From NCBI GenBank assembly GCA_029565685.1, contig JAKQNR010000035.1, forward strand, positions 248,001-312,000: DNA of 64,000 bases, written 5' to 3'. This DNA comes from a bacterium (GTDB lineage: Bacteria > Zhuqueibacterota > Zhuqueibacteria > Residuimicrobiales > Residuimicrobiaceae). Positions 9,271-18,033 of this stretch are shown piece by piece. The notes below the pieces were generated by a model, which was not told the origin of the DNA, did not search any database, and saw nothing but the letters and a program-made list of their open reading frames with translations. The position numbers and the translations under genes are program-made. Every line of letters begins with the position of its first letter. Position 1 is the stretch's first letter.

Positions 9271-9891
9271 ATGTATTTGATCGCCGGTATCGTGATCGGC
9301 TTTTTCGCCGCCATCCCCATCGGTCCCATCAACGTCTATGCGGTTTCCCAAACTCTTAAGCGCGATTTTATCCATGGGATGCTGGTGGGCATCACCTCCG
9401 CCCTGCTGGATTTTATTTTCTGTTTCGCGGTCCTGACCAGTATGCGCCATCTGATTGCACAGCTGCAGGCTGTTGCATTGCACGTCAAAGGTCTCGGCAG
9501 CCTGATCCTGCTTTTTTTCGCCCTGCGGCTGATCCTCCAGGCGCGAAAAGAAAAGTTCAAAAAAGAAGACTCTCGAAATGAGACTCTGACGCACCATAAA
9601 CCGGTAATCGCCACGATGCTCATGTATCTGACCAATCCCAGCCTGTATGCGTTCTGGATCGCCATCGGTGGAACGATCTCCGCCCACTCGATCATTTCCC
9701 AGAGTGGTTTTAATCCTTTGCTGTTCTCCGGCGCTGTCTTTCTCGGCACTTTGCTCTGGTATGCGATCCTGGTGCGCTATGTTTGGAAGCGGCATTATCA
9801 GTTCACTGTCAAAATCGTCAAAAGGCTGTTGTACGCCACCGCGCTCATTCTCATCGGCCTGGCGGTATATCTCTTTGTGGCCTTTCTGTAA
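9271..9891 (+). CDS. LysE/RhtB-type membrane exporter
   Basis: A 206-residue protein with about six hydrophobic segments. The N-terminal sequence GFFAAIPIGPINVYAVSQTL resembles the PxGP motif near the first helix of LysE/RhtB amino-acid exporters, and the length fits that family. A charged loop (ARKEKFKKEDSRNETLTHHK) splits the two halves. The substrate cannot be predicted from sequence. It follows sdhB by 33 bases and may be read through from the sdh promoter, although its function does not obviously fit there. Confidence 0.75.
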   Translation: MYLIAGIVIGFFAAIPIGPINVYAVSQTLKRDFIHGMLVGITSALLDFIFCFAVLTSMRHLIAQLQAVALHVKGLGSLILLFFALRLILQARKEKFKKEDSRNETLTHHKPVIATMLMYLTNPSLYAFWIAIGGTISAHSIISQSGFNPLLFSGAVFLGTLLWYAILVRYVWKRHYQFTVKIVKRLLYATALILIGLAVYLFVAFL

Positions 9892-9981
9892 CGCCGGGCC
9901 GGGAACCCGCGGCGGCGCAAGACGAATACTTTCCAGCGTGATGAAACGGTCACTGCACTCAACATAGCAAGGAGTATCTGA

Positions 9982-10860
9982 ATGGCGAATGAAACCCGCC
10001 GCCTGGGAATGGGATGGCTGCCGGATTACCCTGATTTCCGCGACTATTCGCTGGATCACGCCGTGGTCAAGCCGCTGCTGAAAAAGATCCAGCCGCCGCT
10101 GCAGAACAAAAAGCCTCTGCCGGCCAAAGTGGACTTGCGCCAATGGTGTTCAGCGGTGGAAGATCAGGGGTCGCTGGGCTCCTGCACCGCCCAGGCCGGC
10201 GCCGGCTTGGTGGAGTATTTCATCAAGCGGTCCTTTGACAAAGAAGAAGAGGTGTCACGCCTCTTTCTCTATAAAGCGACGCGCAACCTGATGCATCAGA
10301 GCGGCGATACCGGCGCCTTTATCCGCACGACCATGGGCGCGCTGGTGCTGTTCGGCGTTCCACCGGAAGAGTATTGGCCGTACCAGATCGCCGAGTTCGA
10401 CAAAGAGCCGCCGGCGTTCTGCTACGCGTTTGCGCAGAATTATCAGACCATCAGCTATTACCGCTTCGATTCTCCCAACCTGGCGAAAAAAACTCTGCTG
10501 CAGAACATCAAGGCCGGCCTGGTCTCCGGCCTGCCGGCCATGTTCGGATTCACGGTGTTCAACTCTATCTCGCAGGCGGAAAAAAACGGGGACATCCCGT
10601 TTCCGGCCGTCGATGAGAAAATAATCGGCGGCCACGCCGTGGTCGCTGTGGGCTATGACGACAAACGAAAAATCGTTCACCCCAACCGCCGGGGCGAAAA
10701 AAGTACAGGTGCATTGCTGATCCGCAACTCCTGGGGTAAAACCTGGGGGGAGGAAGGATATGGCTGGCTGCCTTATGCCTATGTGCTCAACGGCCTGGCT
10801 GTGGATTGGTGGTCCATTCTCAAACAGGAATGGATCGAGACCGGAAAATTCAAGCCCTGA
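9982..10860 (+). CDS. Papain-like (C1 family) cysteine peptidase
   Basis: A 292-residue protein starting at the ATG at 9982 behind AAGGAG. It shows the C1 catalytic set in order: oxyanion glutamine and nucleophile in VEDQGSLGSCTAQAGAG near residues 53-69, histidine in GGHAVVAVGYDD near 214, and asparagine in IRNSWGKTWGEEGYGWLPY near 248. The N-terminus MANETRRLGMGWLPDYPDFR is typical of bacterial C1 members that lack both a signal peptide and a long inhibitory propeptide, so a cytoplasmic location is inferred. Its last 11 bases overlap the end of the convergent cutC-like gene. The natural substrate is unknown. Confidence 0.85.
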   Translation: MANETRRLGMGWLPDYPDFRDYSLDHAVVKPLLKKIQPPLQNKKPLPAKVDLRQWCSAVEDQGSLGSCTAQAGAGLVEYFIKRSFDKEEEVSRLFLYKATRNLMHQSGDTGAFIRTTMGALVLFGVPPEEYWPYQIAEFDKEPPAFCYAFAQNYQTISYYRFDSPNLAKKTLLQNIKAGLVSGLPAMFGFTVFNSISQAEKNGDIPFPAVDEKIIGGHAVVAVGYDDKRKIVHPNRRGEKSTGALLIRNSWGKTWGEEGYGWLPYAYVLNGLAVDWWSILKQEWIETGKFKP

Positions 10861-11596
10861 GGGGAACGCCGTGTCGCAGCCACAGTGCGTGCAATGCCTG
10901 TTTTAACTCCGCCACCCGCTCCGCCTGCACCGGCCCCTGCAGCGATTCATCCTGCCGCGCCATCCGGCCGACGTGATACTCATAAAAACCCATTGGCGCC
11001 AATTTTTCCATCCATTCCATGGTCACGCCTCCACCCACCAGAATGCCGATCTCCGGTGCGCCGCAGGCCTGCCATCTTTGCAGGCGATGCAGACGCTCCG
11101 GCCAACCGCCCTCGCCGCCGGAGGTCAAAATACGATCGATTTGTGGAAACGCTTTCAGGCGGGAGAGGGCGTGCATTGGATCAGCGAGCTGCTCAAAGGC
11201 GCGATGAAACGTGACCGGTCGTCCAGCCGCGGCGGCCAGCACCTCAGCGAGCAGAGCCTCATCCACTCCATCCTGCTGGAGAAATCCCAACACCAACCCC
11301 TGCAGCGGTCGTTGGACCAGCTGCTCCGCTTTACGGACCAGCTCGCAGCGGCCGGCCGCATGGTGAATATGAAAGGACGGCTCATCGCGCAGCATCACCC
11401 GCACCGGTATGGTCACGGTTTGCAGCACGGAATCGATGAGGGGAAGATCCGGCGTCAAACCGCCCGAGTCGTAGCGGCTAATCAACTCTAAACGGTCGGC
11501 GCCGCCCTGTTCCGCGGCCACCGCATCCTGCAACGAACAGGCGATGACCTCGAGAAAAGGAGAACAAAATGTCGAAGACTGTTTTGCGAGCATCAT
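10850..11596 (-). CDS. cutC: CutC family protein
   Basis: A 248-residue TIM-barrel protein of the CutC family. The N-terminal half contains FLEVIACSLQDAVAAEQGGADRLEL in pieces typical of the family, followed by the GGLTPDLPLI segment, VRVMLRD and VTFHRAFEQLADP. The ILTSGGEGGWP motif lies near residue 160. CutC was named for copper homeostasis in E. coli, but its enzymatic role is not settled, so I do not assign a reaction. The gene converges on the cysteine peptidase with an 11-base overlap. The start uses one of two adjacent ATGs at 11591-11596, without a strong ribosome binding site. Confidence 0.85.
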   Translation of the reverse strand: MMLAKQSSTFCSPFLEVIACSLQDAVAAEQGGADRLELISRYDSGGLTPDLPLIDSVLQTVTIPVRVMLRDEPSFHIHHAAGRCELVRKAEQLVQRPLQGLVLGFLQQDGVDEALLAEVLAAAAGRPVTFHRAFEQLADPMHALSRLKAFPQIDRILTSGGEGGWPERLHRLQRWQACGAPEIGILVGGGVTMEWMEKLAPMGFYEYHVGRMARQDESLQGPVQAERVAELKQALHALWLRHGVPLRA

Positions 11597-11798
11597 GAAT
11601 GTCGGGCTGATAAGGAATTTGACCTGCAGGAAAACTAATCCATCAAGATCTGAAAAGCAAGCAGATTTACAAAAATATTCAGGGATGGAGGCGACATCGC
11701 CGTAAACGCCTCCGCAACCGATACCTTTGCAATAAATCGCGTTGAATGAAAACAGCTTTGCAATCTATGGATTTCCCGTCGACAACCTTTGAGCGTCA

Positions 11799-12695
11799 TC
11801 ACCGTTTTCGAAAATGCCAATGATTCCACAGGCCTTCAAGGCTGAACACCAGCAGCGCGGACCAGATAAACAGAAAACCGGTCACTCTTGCGCCTGTAAA
11901 CGGTTCGTGGTAGATGATCACACCGACAAGAAATTGCAGCGTCGGGGCGATGTACTGCAAAATGCCCATCAGCGAAAGATCCGTGACCCGCGCGGCAGCG
12001 GCAAAGCAGAGCAGCGGCAGCGCGGTGACGATGCCGGCGCCGATCAGCAATAGGTTTTTCCACCAGACCGAATGGCCGAAAACGCCGGCGCCTTGATATT
12101 CGCTCCACAGCAGAATAGCCAGCGCCATAGGCGCCACCACCATGGTCTCGAAAGACAATCCTTCTACAGAGCTCAAAGGCCCCCATTTGCGCAGCAGCCC
12201 ATAGACGCCAAAAGTCAATGCCAACGCCAGTCCGATCCACGGCAGGCGGCCATAGATGACCGTCAGATAGACGACGCCGGCGGCGGCGAGCAGGAACGCA
12301 AGCCATTGCAGCGGCCGCAATCGTTCATGGAAGAAAAAGATGCCGAGACAAACATTGACCAGCGGATTCATAAAATAGCCGAGACTGGCCTCGACGATCA
12401 GACCTGCGTTCACCGCCCAGATGTAGATGAACCAGTTGGCGGTCAGCAGCAGGCCGGACAACGTATAGATCCGCAGCGTACGGGCATCCCGCAGCCTGCG
12501 CAACCATTGCCGCCCCGTACCCCTGAGCGTGAGCACCAGCCCCAACAACAAAAAGGACCATACGATGCGATGGCAGAGGATTTGCGATGCCGGCGTGGGA
12601 TGCAACCACTTCCAGTACACCGGCAACAGGCCCCACTGGGTGTAGGCCGCCGCGGCAAGCCAGATTCCGGAGACGCGCGATGAAACAGCGCTCAT
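11799..12695 (-). CDS. rarD: RarD-like EamA-family drug/metabolite permease
   Basis: A 298-residue membrane protein with about ten hydrophobic helices. The N-terminal AYTQWGLLPVYWKWLHPTP and the following HRIVWSFLLLGLVL are characteristic of the RarD group of the EamA superfamily. I chose the ATG at 12695 because it forms an ATGA overlap with the stop of the upstream foldase gene; an earlier in-frame ATG at 12713 would overlap more. The substrate of RarD is not established; the family name comes from a chloramphenicol-sensitivity phenotype. The last residues are basic (HWHFRKR). Confidence 0.85.
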   Translation of the reverse strand: MSAVSSRVSGIWLAAAAYTQWGLLPVYWKWLHPTPASQILCHRIVWSFLLLGLVLTLRGTGRQWLRRLRDARTLRIYTLSGLLLTANWFIYIWAVNAGLIVEASLGYFMNPLVNVCLGIFFFHERLRPLQWLAFLLAAAGVVYLTVIYGRLPWIGLALALTFGVYGLLRKWGPLSSVEGLSFETMVVAPMALAILLWSEYQGAGVFGHSVWWKNLLLIGAGIVTALPLLCFAAAARVTDLSLMGILQYIAPTLQFLVGVIIYHEPFTGARVTGFLFIWSALLVFSLEGLWNHWHFRKR

Positions 12696-14179
12696 CGGGC
12701 CGGCGGCTGCCACACCGCTATGAACGCGGCTTTTTCGCCGCCCAAAACATCCAGCACCCTTTGCAACTCCGTTTCATCCCTGTACACCGTCCGGTCCTGC
12801 AGCCAGGCGTCGACATAGGCAGAGATCACAGAATCCTGTTTAATTTTGACCAGACGGGCGCGAGCGGCTTGCCGCACCGCCTCCTCCGTCTGCGCGCTTG
12901 CGGGCGCCGAATGATGCTGCAAAAAACGTTGAACCTGATCATCGGTCACCGTGACGGATCCGGCCAATCGCTGCGCCATGGCTGCTGCCATCAGATCTTG
13001 TCGGGCTTGCACAACCCGGTCGTTCACATAGGGATCATCTCGCAGCCCGAGCTTTTCCGCACGCCGAGTGAGAAAATCATCCCGGATCATGTTGCGCAGC
13101 TCCTTCTCAAAAAGCTGAGGATTTTGCGGATGCGGCCGGTACAACGGCGGCATGGCTTGAAAGCGGTTGATGAAATCCGCGATGGTCCACCGGCCGCCGC
13201 GAAAAAGGACCAACGGCTGATCCCCTCGCTGCTGCAGCGACTGGGCCACAGCCGCCCACTCGCCATCGCTGAGAGGATTGTGCAGCGGCAGCGATCCACT
13301 GCCCCGCCGGCTCGCCTGCCGGGCTTGCTGCACGATCAGGTTGAACGATTCGGCCTTGACGCGAACGTCCAGCCCCTTCATGACCTTGGCCACAAAAGCC
13401 GTGGACAGCGAATCCTCCTTGCGTTGCCGAAGCAGAGCTTCAACCTTTTTCCGATCCTTAATAAAATCGACCTCCGTAATCATGGGATCCAACTGGATGG
13501 AATCGACCCGGATGATATGATACCCCCAACGGCTGGCCACCGGCTGCGACAGCTCGCCGGGCTTGAGCGCCCAGGCAGCAGCCTCGAACTGCGCATCCAT
13601 ATCGCCCCAGGTAAAGGGCGCGAGACGTCCGCCTGTTCGGGCCATGTCCTCATCCAGGCCGGCGTACACCGCCTGCGCCGCGTGTTCAAAGGACAGCCCC
13701 TGCTGCAAACGGGCGCGCCAGAGCTGCGCCTCCTCGAGCGTTTGCAGGTAAAGATGGCGGCCGTGAATAAAACGGCGCCGCCTGAGAAAAGCTAGCCGCA
13801 GTTCTCCTTCGCTCACCTGGATTGCATCGTGGACCTCGCGCTTGAACAGCTGCTCGCGCATGGCCTGCTCGCGAACCCAGCGCAGACGATCACGGACCTG
13901 ATCCGACTGTTCCAAGCCCTGCTTCTCCCCGGCCCAGGCCAGATATTTGTAGCGCACCATCCCTTTGAGATGCGCCTCCAGCGCAGCTTTGCCTTTAAGC
14001 GAGGCGGGAAATTTCGGCCGCAATAAAAAGCTCTCCTGCAATTCCCGGCTGGTCATCTCTACCGGTTCGGCAGACCAGACGATGGGCACAGCTTCCCGCA
14101 CATCGCGGCGACAGGCGATGATGCATAAAACCACACACCAGACCGGCAGCAACAGCATAGGTCGTTTGTAATTCAACGA
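12692..14179 (-). CDS. SurA/PpiC-type periplasmic peptidyl-prolyl isomerase, probable lipoprotein
   Basis: A protein of about 495 residues. A TTG at 14179 is preceded by GAGG with 8-base spacing and gives MNYKRPMLLLPVWCVVLCIIAC, a basic n-region, hydrophobic core and lipobox-like end. The ATGs at 14200 and 14158 are alternatives. A parvulin domain follows near residues 140-240, recognisable from FIHGRHLYLQTLEEA, GGRLAPFTWGDMDAQFEAAA and PVASRWGYHIIRVDSI. A second, degenerate half contains FRGGRWTIADFINRFQAMPP and a helical C-terminus. The arrangement resembles SurA or PrsA chaperones that guide outer-membrane or exported proteins. It overlaps the rarD-like gene by four bases, though the functions look unrelated. 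Confidence 0.8.
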   Translation of the reverse strand, partial: SLNYKRPMLLLPVWCVVLCIIACRRDVREAVPIVWSAEPVEMTSRELQESFLLRPKFPASLKGKAALEAHLKGMVRYKYLAWAGEKQGLEQSDQVRDRLRWVREQAMREQLFKREVHDAIQVSEGELRLAFLRRRRFIHGRHLYLQTLEEAQLWRARLQQGLSFEHAAQAVYAGLDEDMARTGGRLAPFTWGDMDAQFEAAAWALKPGELSQPVASRWGYHIIRVDSIQLDPMITEVDFIKDRKKVEALLRQRKEDSLSTAFVAKVMKGLDVRVKAESFNLIVQQARQASRRGSGSLPLHNPLSDGEWAAVAQSLQQRGDQPLVLFRGGRWTIADFINRFQAMPPLYRPHPQNPQLFEKELRNMIRDDFLTRRAEKLGLRDDPYVNDRVVQARQDLMAAAMAQRLAGSVTVTDDQVQRFLQHHSAPASAQTEEAVRQAARARLVKIKQDSVISAYVDAWLQDRTVYRDETELQRVLDVLGGEKAAFIAVWQPPAR

Positions 14180-14200
14180 AGGGGCCTCGATATGAACCAT

Positions 14201-14507
14201 GGATTAAAGCGGCCGGCATACCGGCGCTCGCACATTTCAGGAAACTTACAAACTTTTTCGCTGTTGAGCAAGCGTGTTCTCGAAAGGAAGCAAAGGCAAG
14301 ATGGGCGCGCTTCAACATGCCTGGAGACAGCGTCAGGCCTGCACAGCGCCCATCACATGCATCGATCGACTCCCTCGTTGTCCTGATCAGCAGCCCGACA
14401 GGCAAAGGCATGAACCCTGGAAGGGAGAGCACAAGTCGGCAGCTCGATGTGCCGCCGAGCTGCCGGGGAGAGAATTTTGTGACTTGGGAAAACGAAAAAA
14501 TGCGCTT
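14201..14507. other. 307-bp intergenic region with a GC-rich hairpin
   Basis: No convincing coding sequence lies between the foldase and the methyltransferase. At 14437-14465 there is a perfect 10-bp inverted repeat (CGGCAGCTCG and CGAGCTGCCG, 9-base loop). No T tract follows on either strand, so it is not a textbook terminator. It could still end the minus-strand nickel-locus transcript or act as an mRNA structure. The promoter of the foldase gene should lie in the lower-coordinate part, but I recognise no clear elements. Confidence 0.5.
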
Positions 14508-15113
14508 TTATTTCGTCTGCAGGGGCTTGGCGACCTCTACCCAATAGAGCTGCGGGTTTTCTTCAACCCGCACAGGGATAAAGCCCAGACGCAAGAACAA
14601 GGCCTGCAAATCCACGGCCGGCATCAGAGTGTCGTACATCACCGGGTCCGCCAACTGCGCATGGAAGAGGTTGAGTTTACGGCTGCACTGCGAATGGAGC
14701 ACCAAAAGCCGTCCGCCTGGTTTGAGCAAGCGGTACAATTCGCGGCCCGCTTGAACCGGATGAGTGATATGGGGAAATACAGAGTAACAGATGGCCTTGT
14801 CGAACAGGTTGTCATGAAACGCCGCGTGCTCGATGTCCGAACAGACAGCAGTGCTCAACGCTTGCGGCTGCGACCGTTTGCCCAGGAGCAGCATGCGCTC
14901 AGAGAGATCCACAGGGATGGTCTGCACCGAGAAGGAAGCGAGAGTCTGCAACCAGAGCGTCAGGATGCCCTTGCCGGCGCCGACGTCGAGAATGCGGTCA
15001 CCCGGGGTGACGGCGAAATCGCGCAGCCAGGAGAGAAATTTGGATGCATTCTGCGCCGCTTCCGGCCACCCTGCGGCCAGATCGTTGAAATAGTCCCGAT
15101 GCGCTCTAGACAT
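14508..15113 (-). CDS. Class I SAM-dependent methyltransferase
   Basis: A 201-residue protein with a Rossmann-type methyltransferase core. Motif I is ILDVGAGKGILTLWLQ near residues 40-55, followed by an acidic strand end in PVDLSERMLLLGKR, AVCSDIEH near 91, the DKAICYSVFPHI segment and LLKPGGRLLVLHS near 130. The substrate cannot be read from sequence; these are generic small-molecule methyltransferase motifs. Its start overlaps the end of the S-component-like gene by 8 bases. It is therefore very likely co-transcribed with the NikR/TonB-receptor locus, which raises the possibility that it modifies a metallophore or cofactor. That link is inference. Confidence 0.8.
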   Translation of the reverse strand: MSRAHRDYFNDLAAGWPEAAQNASKFLSWLRDFAVTPGDRILDVGAGKGILTLWLQTLASFSVQTIPVDLSERMLLLGKRSQPQALSTAVCSDIEHAAFHDNLFDKAICYSVFPHITHPVQAGRELYRLLKPGGRLLVLHSQCSRKLNLFHAQLADPVMYDTLMPAVDLQALFLRLGFIPVRVEENPQLYWVEVAKPLQTK

Positions 15114-15636
15114 GATCGTTCCGATCTGAAAACAAAGTTTCCTGTTTCAGTCGCCGCGCCAGCAACGGCAGAAAAAGCAGCATGCCCATGATCCCGGGCA
15201 CACCCTTGACCACCATGGCCAGGGCAGACCAGGCGGCCGGCAAACCCAGCCATTCCGCCAGCATCCTGGCGGCGAGAAAGCAGACCAGCCGCGATACAGC
15301 CAGCCCGGCCAAAAGAATCCAGAACAAATTCCAACGAACGGTTTGATAAAGCAGCGATACCACCAGAGCCAAACTGACCAGCTCGGCCACCATGAGATGG
15401 AGAATGGGCGGCGACACCGGCGGCATGCCGGTCAACAATGAAGAGAGGACCGGCGTGAGCACCGCGATCGCGGCGGCAAACGGCCAGGGCAGAAAAAAGC
15501 CCGCCAGAGCCACAGGCCAAAACATGGGCAGAAACAGGCTGCCCAGTCCCACGGCGTGAAACAGCGCCGGCAGCATCAAGCCCAGTGCGACGAATAGACC
15601 GCTCAAGGCGATGTGACGATTACGGACATGCAGCAT
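15106..15636 (-). CDS. ECF-transporter S-component-like membrane protein
   Basis: A 176-residue protein with five to six hydrophobic helices, read from the ATG at 15636. The N-terminal pattern RNRHIALSGLFVALGLMLPA followed by LFLPMFWPVALAGFFLPWPF resembles substrate-specific S components of energy-coupling-factor transporters and related small permeases. No EcfA ATPase or EcfT gene is adjacent, so it would need distantly encoded partners or work alone. It does not carry the N-terminal MHIPDG signature of CbiM/NikM nickel and cobalt components. Its place 37 bases after a TonB receptor in a nikR-headed gene run suggests nickel, cobalt or a metal complex as substrate, but this is inference. Confidence 0.65.
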   Translation of the reverse strand: MLHVRNRHIALSGLFVALGLMLPALFHAVGLGSLFLPMFWPVALAGFFLPWPFAAAIAVLTPVLSSLLTGMPPVSPPILHLMVAELVSLALVVSLLYQTVRWNLFWILLAGLAVSRLVCFLAARMLAEWLGLPAAWSALAMVVKGVPGIMGMLLFLPLLARRLKQETLFSDRNDHV

Positions 15637-15673
15637 AGCGAACTCTTGCCTCAGGCAATACAAGGTTTTTCGA

Positions 15674-17506
15674 TCAAAACGACGCAGTGGTCTGCAAGAC
15701 AAAATACCGGCCGGGCATGGGATATTGATAATAAGACTCGTAGGTGGCATCCAGCACATTTTTCACCGCCAAACCGAGACGCAGCGGCTTGACCACGGTC
15801 AAGCCTAAATGCGCGTTCATCACCGTGTAATCCTTCATGGGCTTTTTGTGGAAATCCGCGGCATACAGATCGCGCACGTTCATCAGGGTGAGGGCAAGCT
15901 CGACCGGTCCCAAAGATCCGCCTGCATGGGCGGTGAACTTTTTCCCCGGCGAGTACATGGTCTGATCCTGCAGATCGTTTTTACTCCAGGAGGCGCCCAG
16001 CTGCAGTGCATCCACAGGCAGCCACTCGAGAGTCACCTCATAGCCGGTGTGTATAAACGGCGCCGAGTTGATAAAGCGGAATTTCGGCCAGCTGCCAGTC
16101 AGACGGATCAAATCACGTCCCTGAGAACGAAAGAGAACCCCTTCCCATTTAAAGCGGTCGGCCAGCCGATGACTGAATCCAAATTCATAGTTCCACATCA
16201 CCTCCGGCTTGAGGTCCAAGGTTGGCGCGGGAAAGAGATAGAGCTCTCGAATGGACGGACTGCGAAAGCCGCGGCCGGCGGAGAGCCGCAGGCTGAACGC
16301 CGGACTCACGGCATAGACCAGACCTGCTTTGGGCAAGGCTTCATAGCCGGTCAACGGATGGTGATCGATGCGCAATCCCGCAGAGGCGAGTACCTTTTTC
16401 AGCAGCCATTGCTGGCTGTGCACATAGGGCGCCCATTCGCTGATAAAATGACGGCCGTAATCGAGCGTTTGCAGGATGTTCTTCGCTTCGCCGCCGTAGC
16501 GCTTCCAGTCAAAACCCAGCGTCAGGGTCTGCCCTGTCCAAGGCCGCAGGTGATGGGTCATCATGACGCCCACGGTGCGGTCCGTGGAACGAAAGCCATC
16601 GTAGATTCTATGTTTGCCGAAATTGCCGTGCAGTTGAAGGCTGGTTTCACCGAGACCGCCGGTATGGCTGAGCGCCAGATCCGCGCCGGAGCGGCGTATG
16701 TCGTACCAGAGATCCTGCGGATACGCTCCGGACGCGGTTTGCGGCCCAGGATCCAACAGATAGATATTGGATAAATTCGCGTTCAGACTGAGCTGCGTCT
16801 GCGCGGAAAAACGGTAGCCGGCATGCGCCGTATAATGGTCGCCGTCATAGTCAGAGTGAGGGCGATGACCGTCGGATCGACGGGTGGAGGCGGTCAGATA
16901 ATAATCGAATGCGCCGGTGTTGCCGCCGTGGCCCACGGTCAGTTGTCGAGTGGCGAACGAACCGGCGCCGGCGGTGACGCGGGTCTGAAAGCCAGGCTCC
17001 CGCACGGTTTTGGAGACCAAATTGATGACTCCGCCCAGCGCATTGGTGCCATAGAGAAAAGAGGCCGGACCGCGAATGACCTCCACCCTCTCGATGCCTT
17101 CTCCAGAGTAGGCGTCCGGCAACGGATGGCCCATCAATCCCATGATATCCGGACGGCCGTCGCGCAGAACCAGCACGCCGGTGACCGGTGAACCTCCCAT
17201 GCCGCGAATGGACAGCCCGCCCGCAGCGCCGCTGGCAACGCCATAGCCCATAACGGCCCGTTCTGTGAGATAAAAACCCGGAACAAAATTCTGCACAGTT
17301 TCGAGAACCGAATAACCGGCGGAGGAGGAGAGACGGGCCTCCTCGATCACCGATATGCTGGCCGGCAGTTCGCTCTGCGGCCCGAGGATCTTGCTGGCGA
17401 TGATGACCATCGGATCCAGATGGTATTTCACCGAATCGGAATCCGCCGCAGACCCGGCGTGCGCGAACCGGCTCAGGACCATCAGACAAATCATCCACCT
17501 TCTCAT
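15674..17506 (-). CDS. TonB-dependent outer-membrane receptor in the NikR locus
   Basis: A complete 610-residue receptor. It has a signal peptide (about residues 1-20, ending RFAHAGSA), a TonB-box-like segment before DPMVIIASK, a plug domain with SIRGMGGSPVTGVLVLRDGR and ERVEVIRGPASFLYGTNALG, and a beta-barrel ending in the terminal phenylalanine of YFVLQTTASF. Its size and plug resemble small BtuB-like receptors. It lies 100 bases downstream of nikR on the same strand with no visible terminator between. The parsimonious reading is energised import of nickel or a nickel complex across the outer membrane. Cobalamin or another chelate cannot be excluded. The ExbBD-TonB genes at 28-31 kb could energise it. 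Confidence 0.85.
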   Translation of the reverse strand: MRRWMICLMVLSRFAHAGSAADSDSVKYHLDPMVIIASKILGPQSELPASISVIEEARLSSSAGYSVLETVQNFVPGFYLTERAVMGYGVASGAAGGLSIRGMGGSPVTGVLVLRDGRPDIMGLMGHPLPDAYSGEGIERVEVIRGPASFLYGTNALGGVINLVSKTVREPGFQTRVTAGAGSFATRQLTVGHGGNTGAFDYYLTASTRRSDGHRPHSDYDGDHYTAHAGYRFSAQTQLSLNANLSNIYLLDPGPQTASGAYPQDLWYDIRRSGADLALSHTGGLGETSLQLHGNFGKHRIYDGFRSTDRTVGVMMTHHLRPWTGQTLTLGFDWKRYGGEAKNILQTLDYGRHFISEWAPYVHSQQWLLKKVLASAGLRIDHHPLTGYEALPKAGLVYAVSPAFSLRLSAGRGFRSPSIRELYLFPAPTLDLKPEVMWNYEFGFSHRLADRFKWEGVLFRSQGRDLIRLTGSWPKFRFINSAPFIHTGYEVTLEWLPVDALQLGASWSKNDLQDQTMYSPGKKFTAHAGGSLGPVELALTLMNVRDLYAADFHKKPMKDYTVMNAHLGLTVVKPLRLGLAVKNVLDATYESYYQYPMPGRYFVLQTTASF

Positions 17507-17605
17507 GAACCATTTTCTCCTTATATTGGATACAATCCAGGCGCAGCCGGCCGCGCCTGGAGTTAAAGCCCTTGGCCAGGATCGCCGGCAGCGGCAGTTT
17601 GAAAA

Positions 17606-18019
17606 TCAATGCAGCTCTTTGCCCGTGGTGGTGCCGACCCACTTGCCGTGTATGATCCCTTTCAGCCCGATCATCTCATCCGCCAGACGCTGCAGGATCC
17701 GCCCTTCCCCCTTGACGGCCAACACCTCCAGACAATAGTCATGGTCCAGATGGATGTGCATCGTGGAAAGTATCTGATGATGGTGACGGTGCTGCAGCTC
17801 GATCAGCTTTTCCCCCACCTCATGGCTGTGATGATCATAGATCAAAGTGATCGTGCCGACCTTTTCACCGCTCTCTCGTTCCCACTCGCGTTTGACCAGA
17901 TTGTCGCGGATCAGATCGCGGATCGCCTCAGACCGGTTGGCGTACTTTTTTTCCCTGACCAGCGCGTCGAAACGGGAGAGCAGCGAGTTCTCCATGGAAA
18001 TGCCGAATCGGGTTACCAT
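17606..18019 (-). CDS. nikR: Nickel-responsive regulator NikR
   Basis: A 137-residue ribbon-helix-helix regulator of the usual NikR length. The N-terminal DNA-binding part (about residues 1-45) includes RFGISMENSLLSRFD and NRSEAIRDLIRD. The C-terminal ACT-like metal-sensing domain carries the four nickel ligands at H77 (LQHRHHH), H88 and H90 (MHIHLDHDYC) and C96, aligned with H76, H87, H89 and C95 of E. coli NikR. It should repress transcription when nickel is abundant. A palindromic operator lies just upstream, so autoregulation and control of the downstream receptor genes are expected. Confidence 0.95.
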   Translation of the reverse strand: MVTRFGISMENSLLSRFDALVREKKYANRSEAIRDLIRDNLVKREWERESGEKVGTITLIYDHHSHEVGEKLIELQHRHHHQILSTMHIHLDHDYCLEVLAVKGEGRILQRLADEMIGLKGIIHGKWVGTTTGKELH

Positions 18020-18033
18020 GCGTTCATCCTTCT

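Noticed and set aside
10973..11491. A 172-codon plus-strand frame
   Set aside because: It is antisense to the cutC-like gene, which has clear family motifs; the plus-strand frame has none.
12587..13795. A 402-codon open frame on the plus strand
   Set aside because: It runs antisense to the foldase gene, has a low-complexity R/P/Q-rich composition, no ribosome binding site and no recognisable domain.
13995..14432. A minus-strand frame covering the gap above the foldase gene
   Set aside because: It overlaps the N-terminus of the foldase in another frame, has a cysteine-rich random-looking sequence and no domain.
14201..14507. Possible cobalamin riboswitch near the TonB-receptor locus
   Set aside because: I could not find the conserved B12-box or core elements on either strand; the only clear structure is one simple hairpin. 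The nikR gene and operator explain the regulation better.
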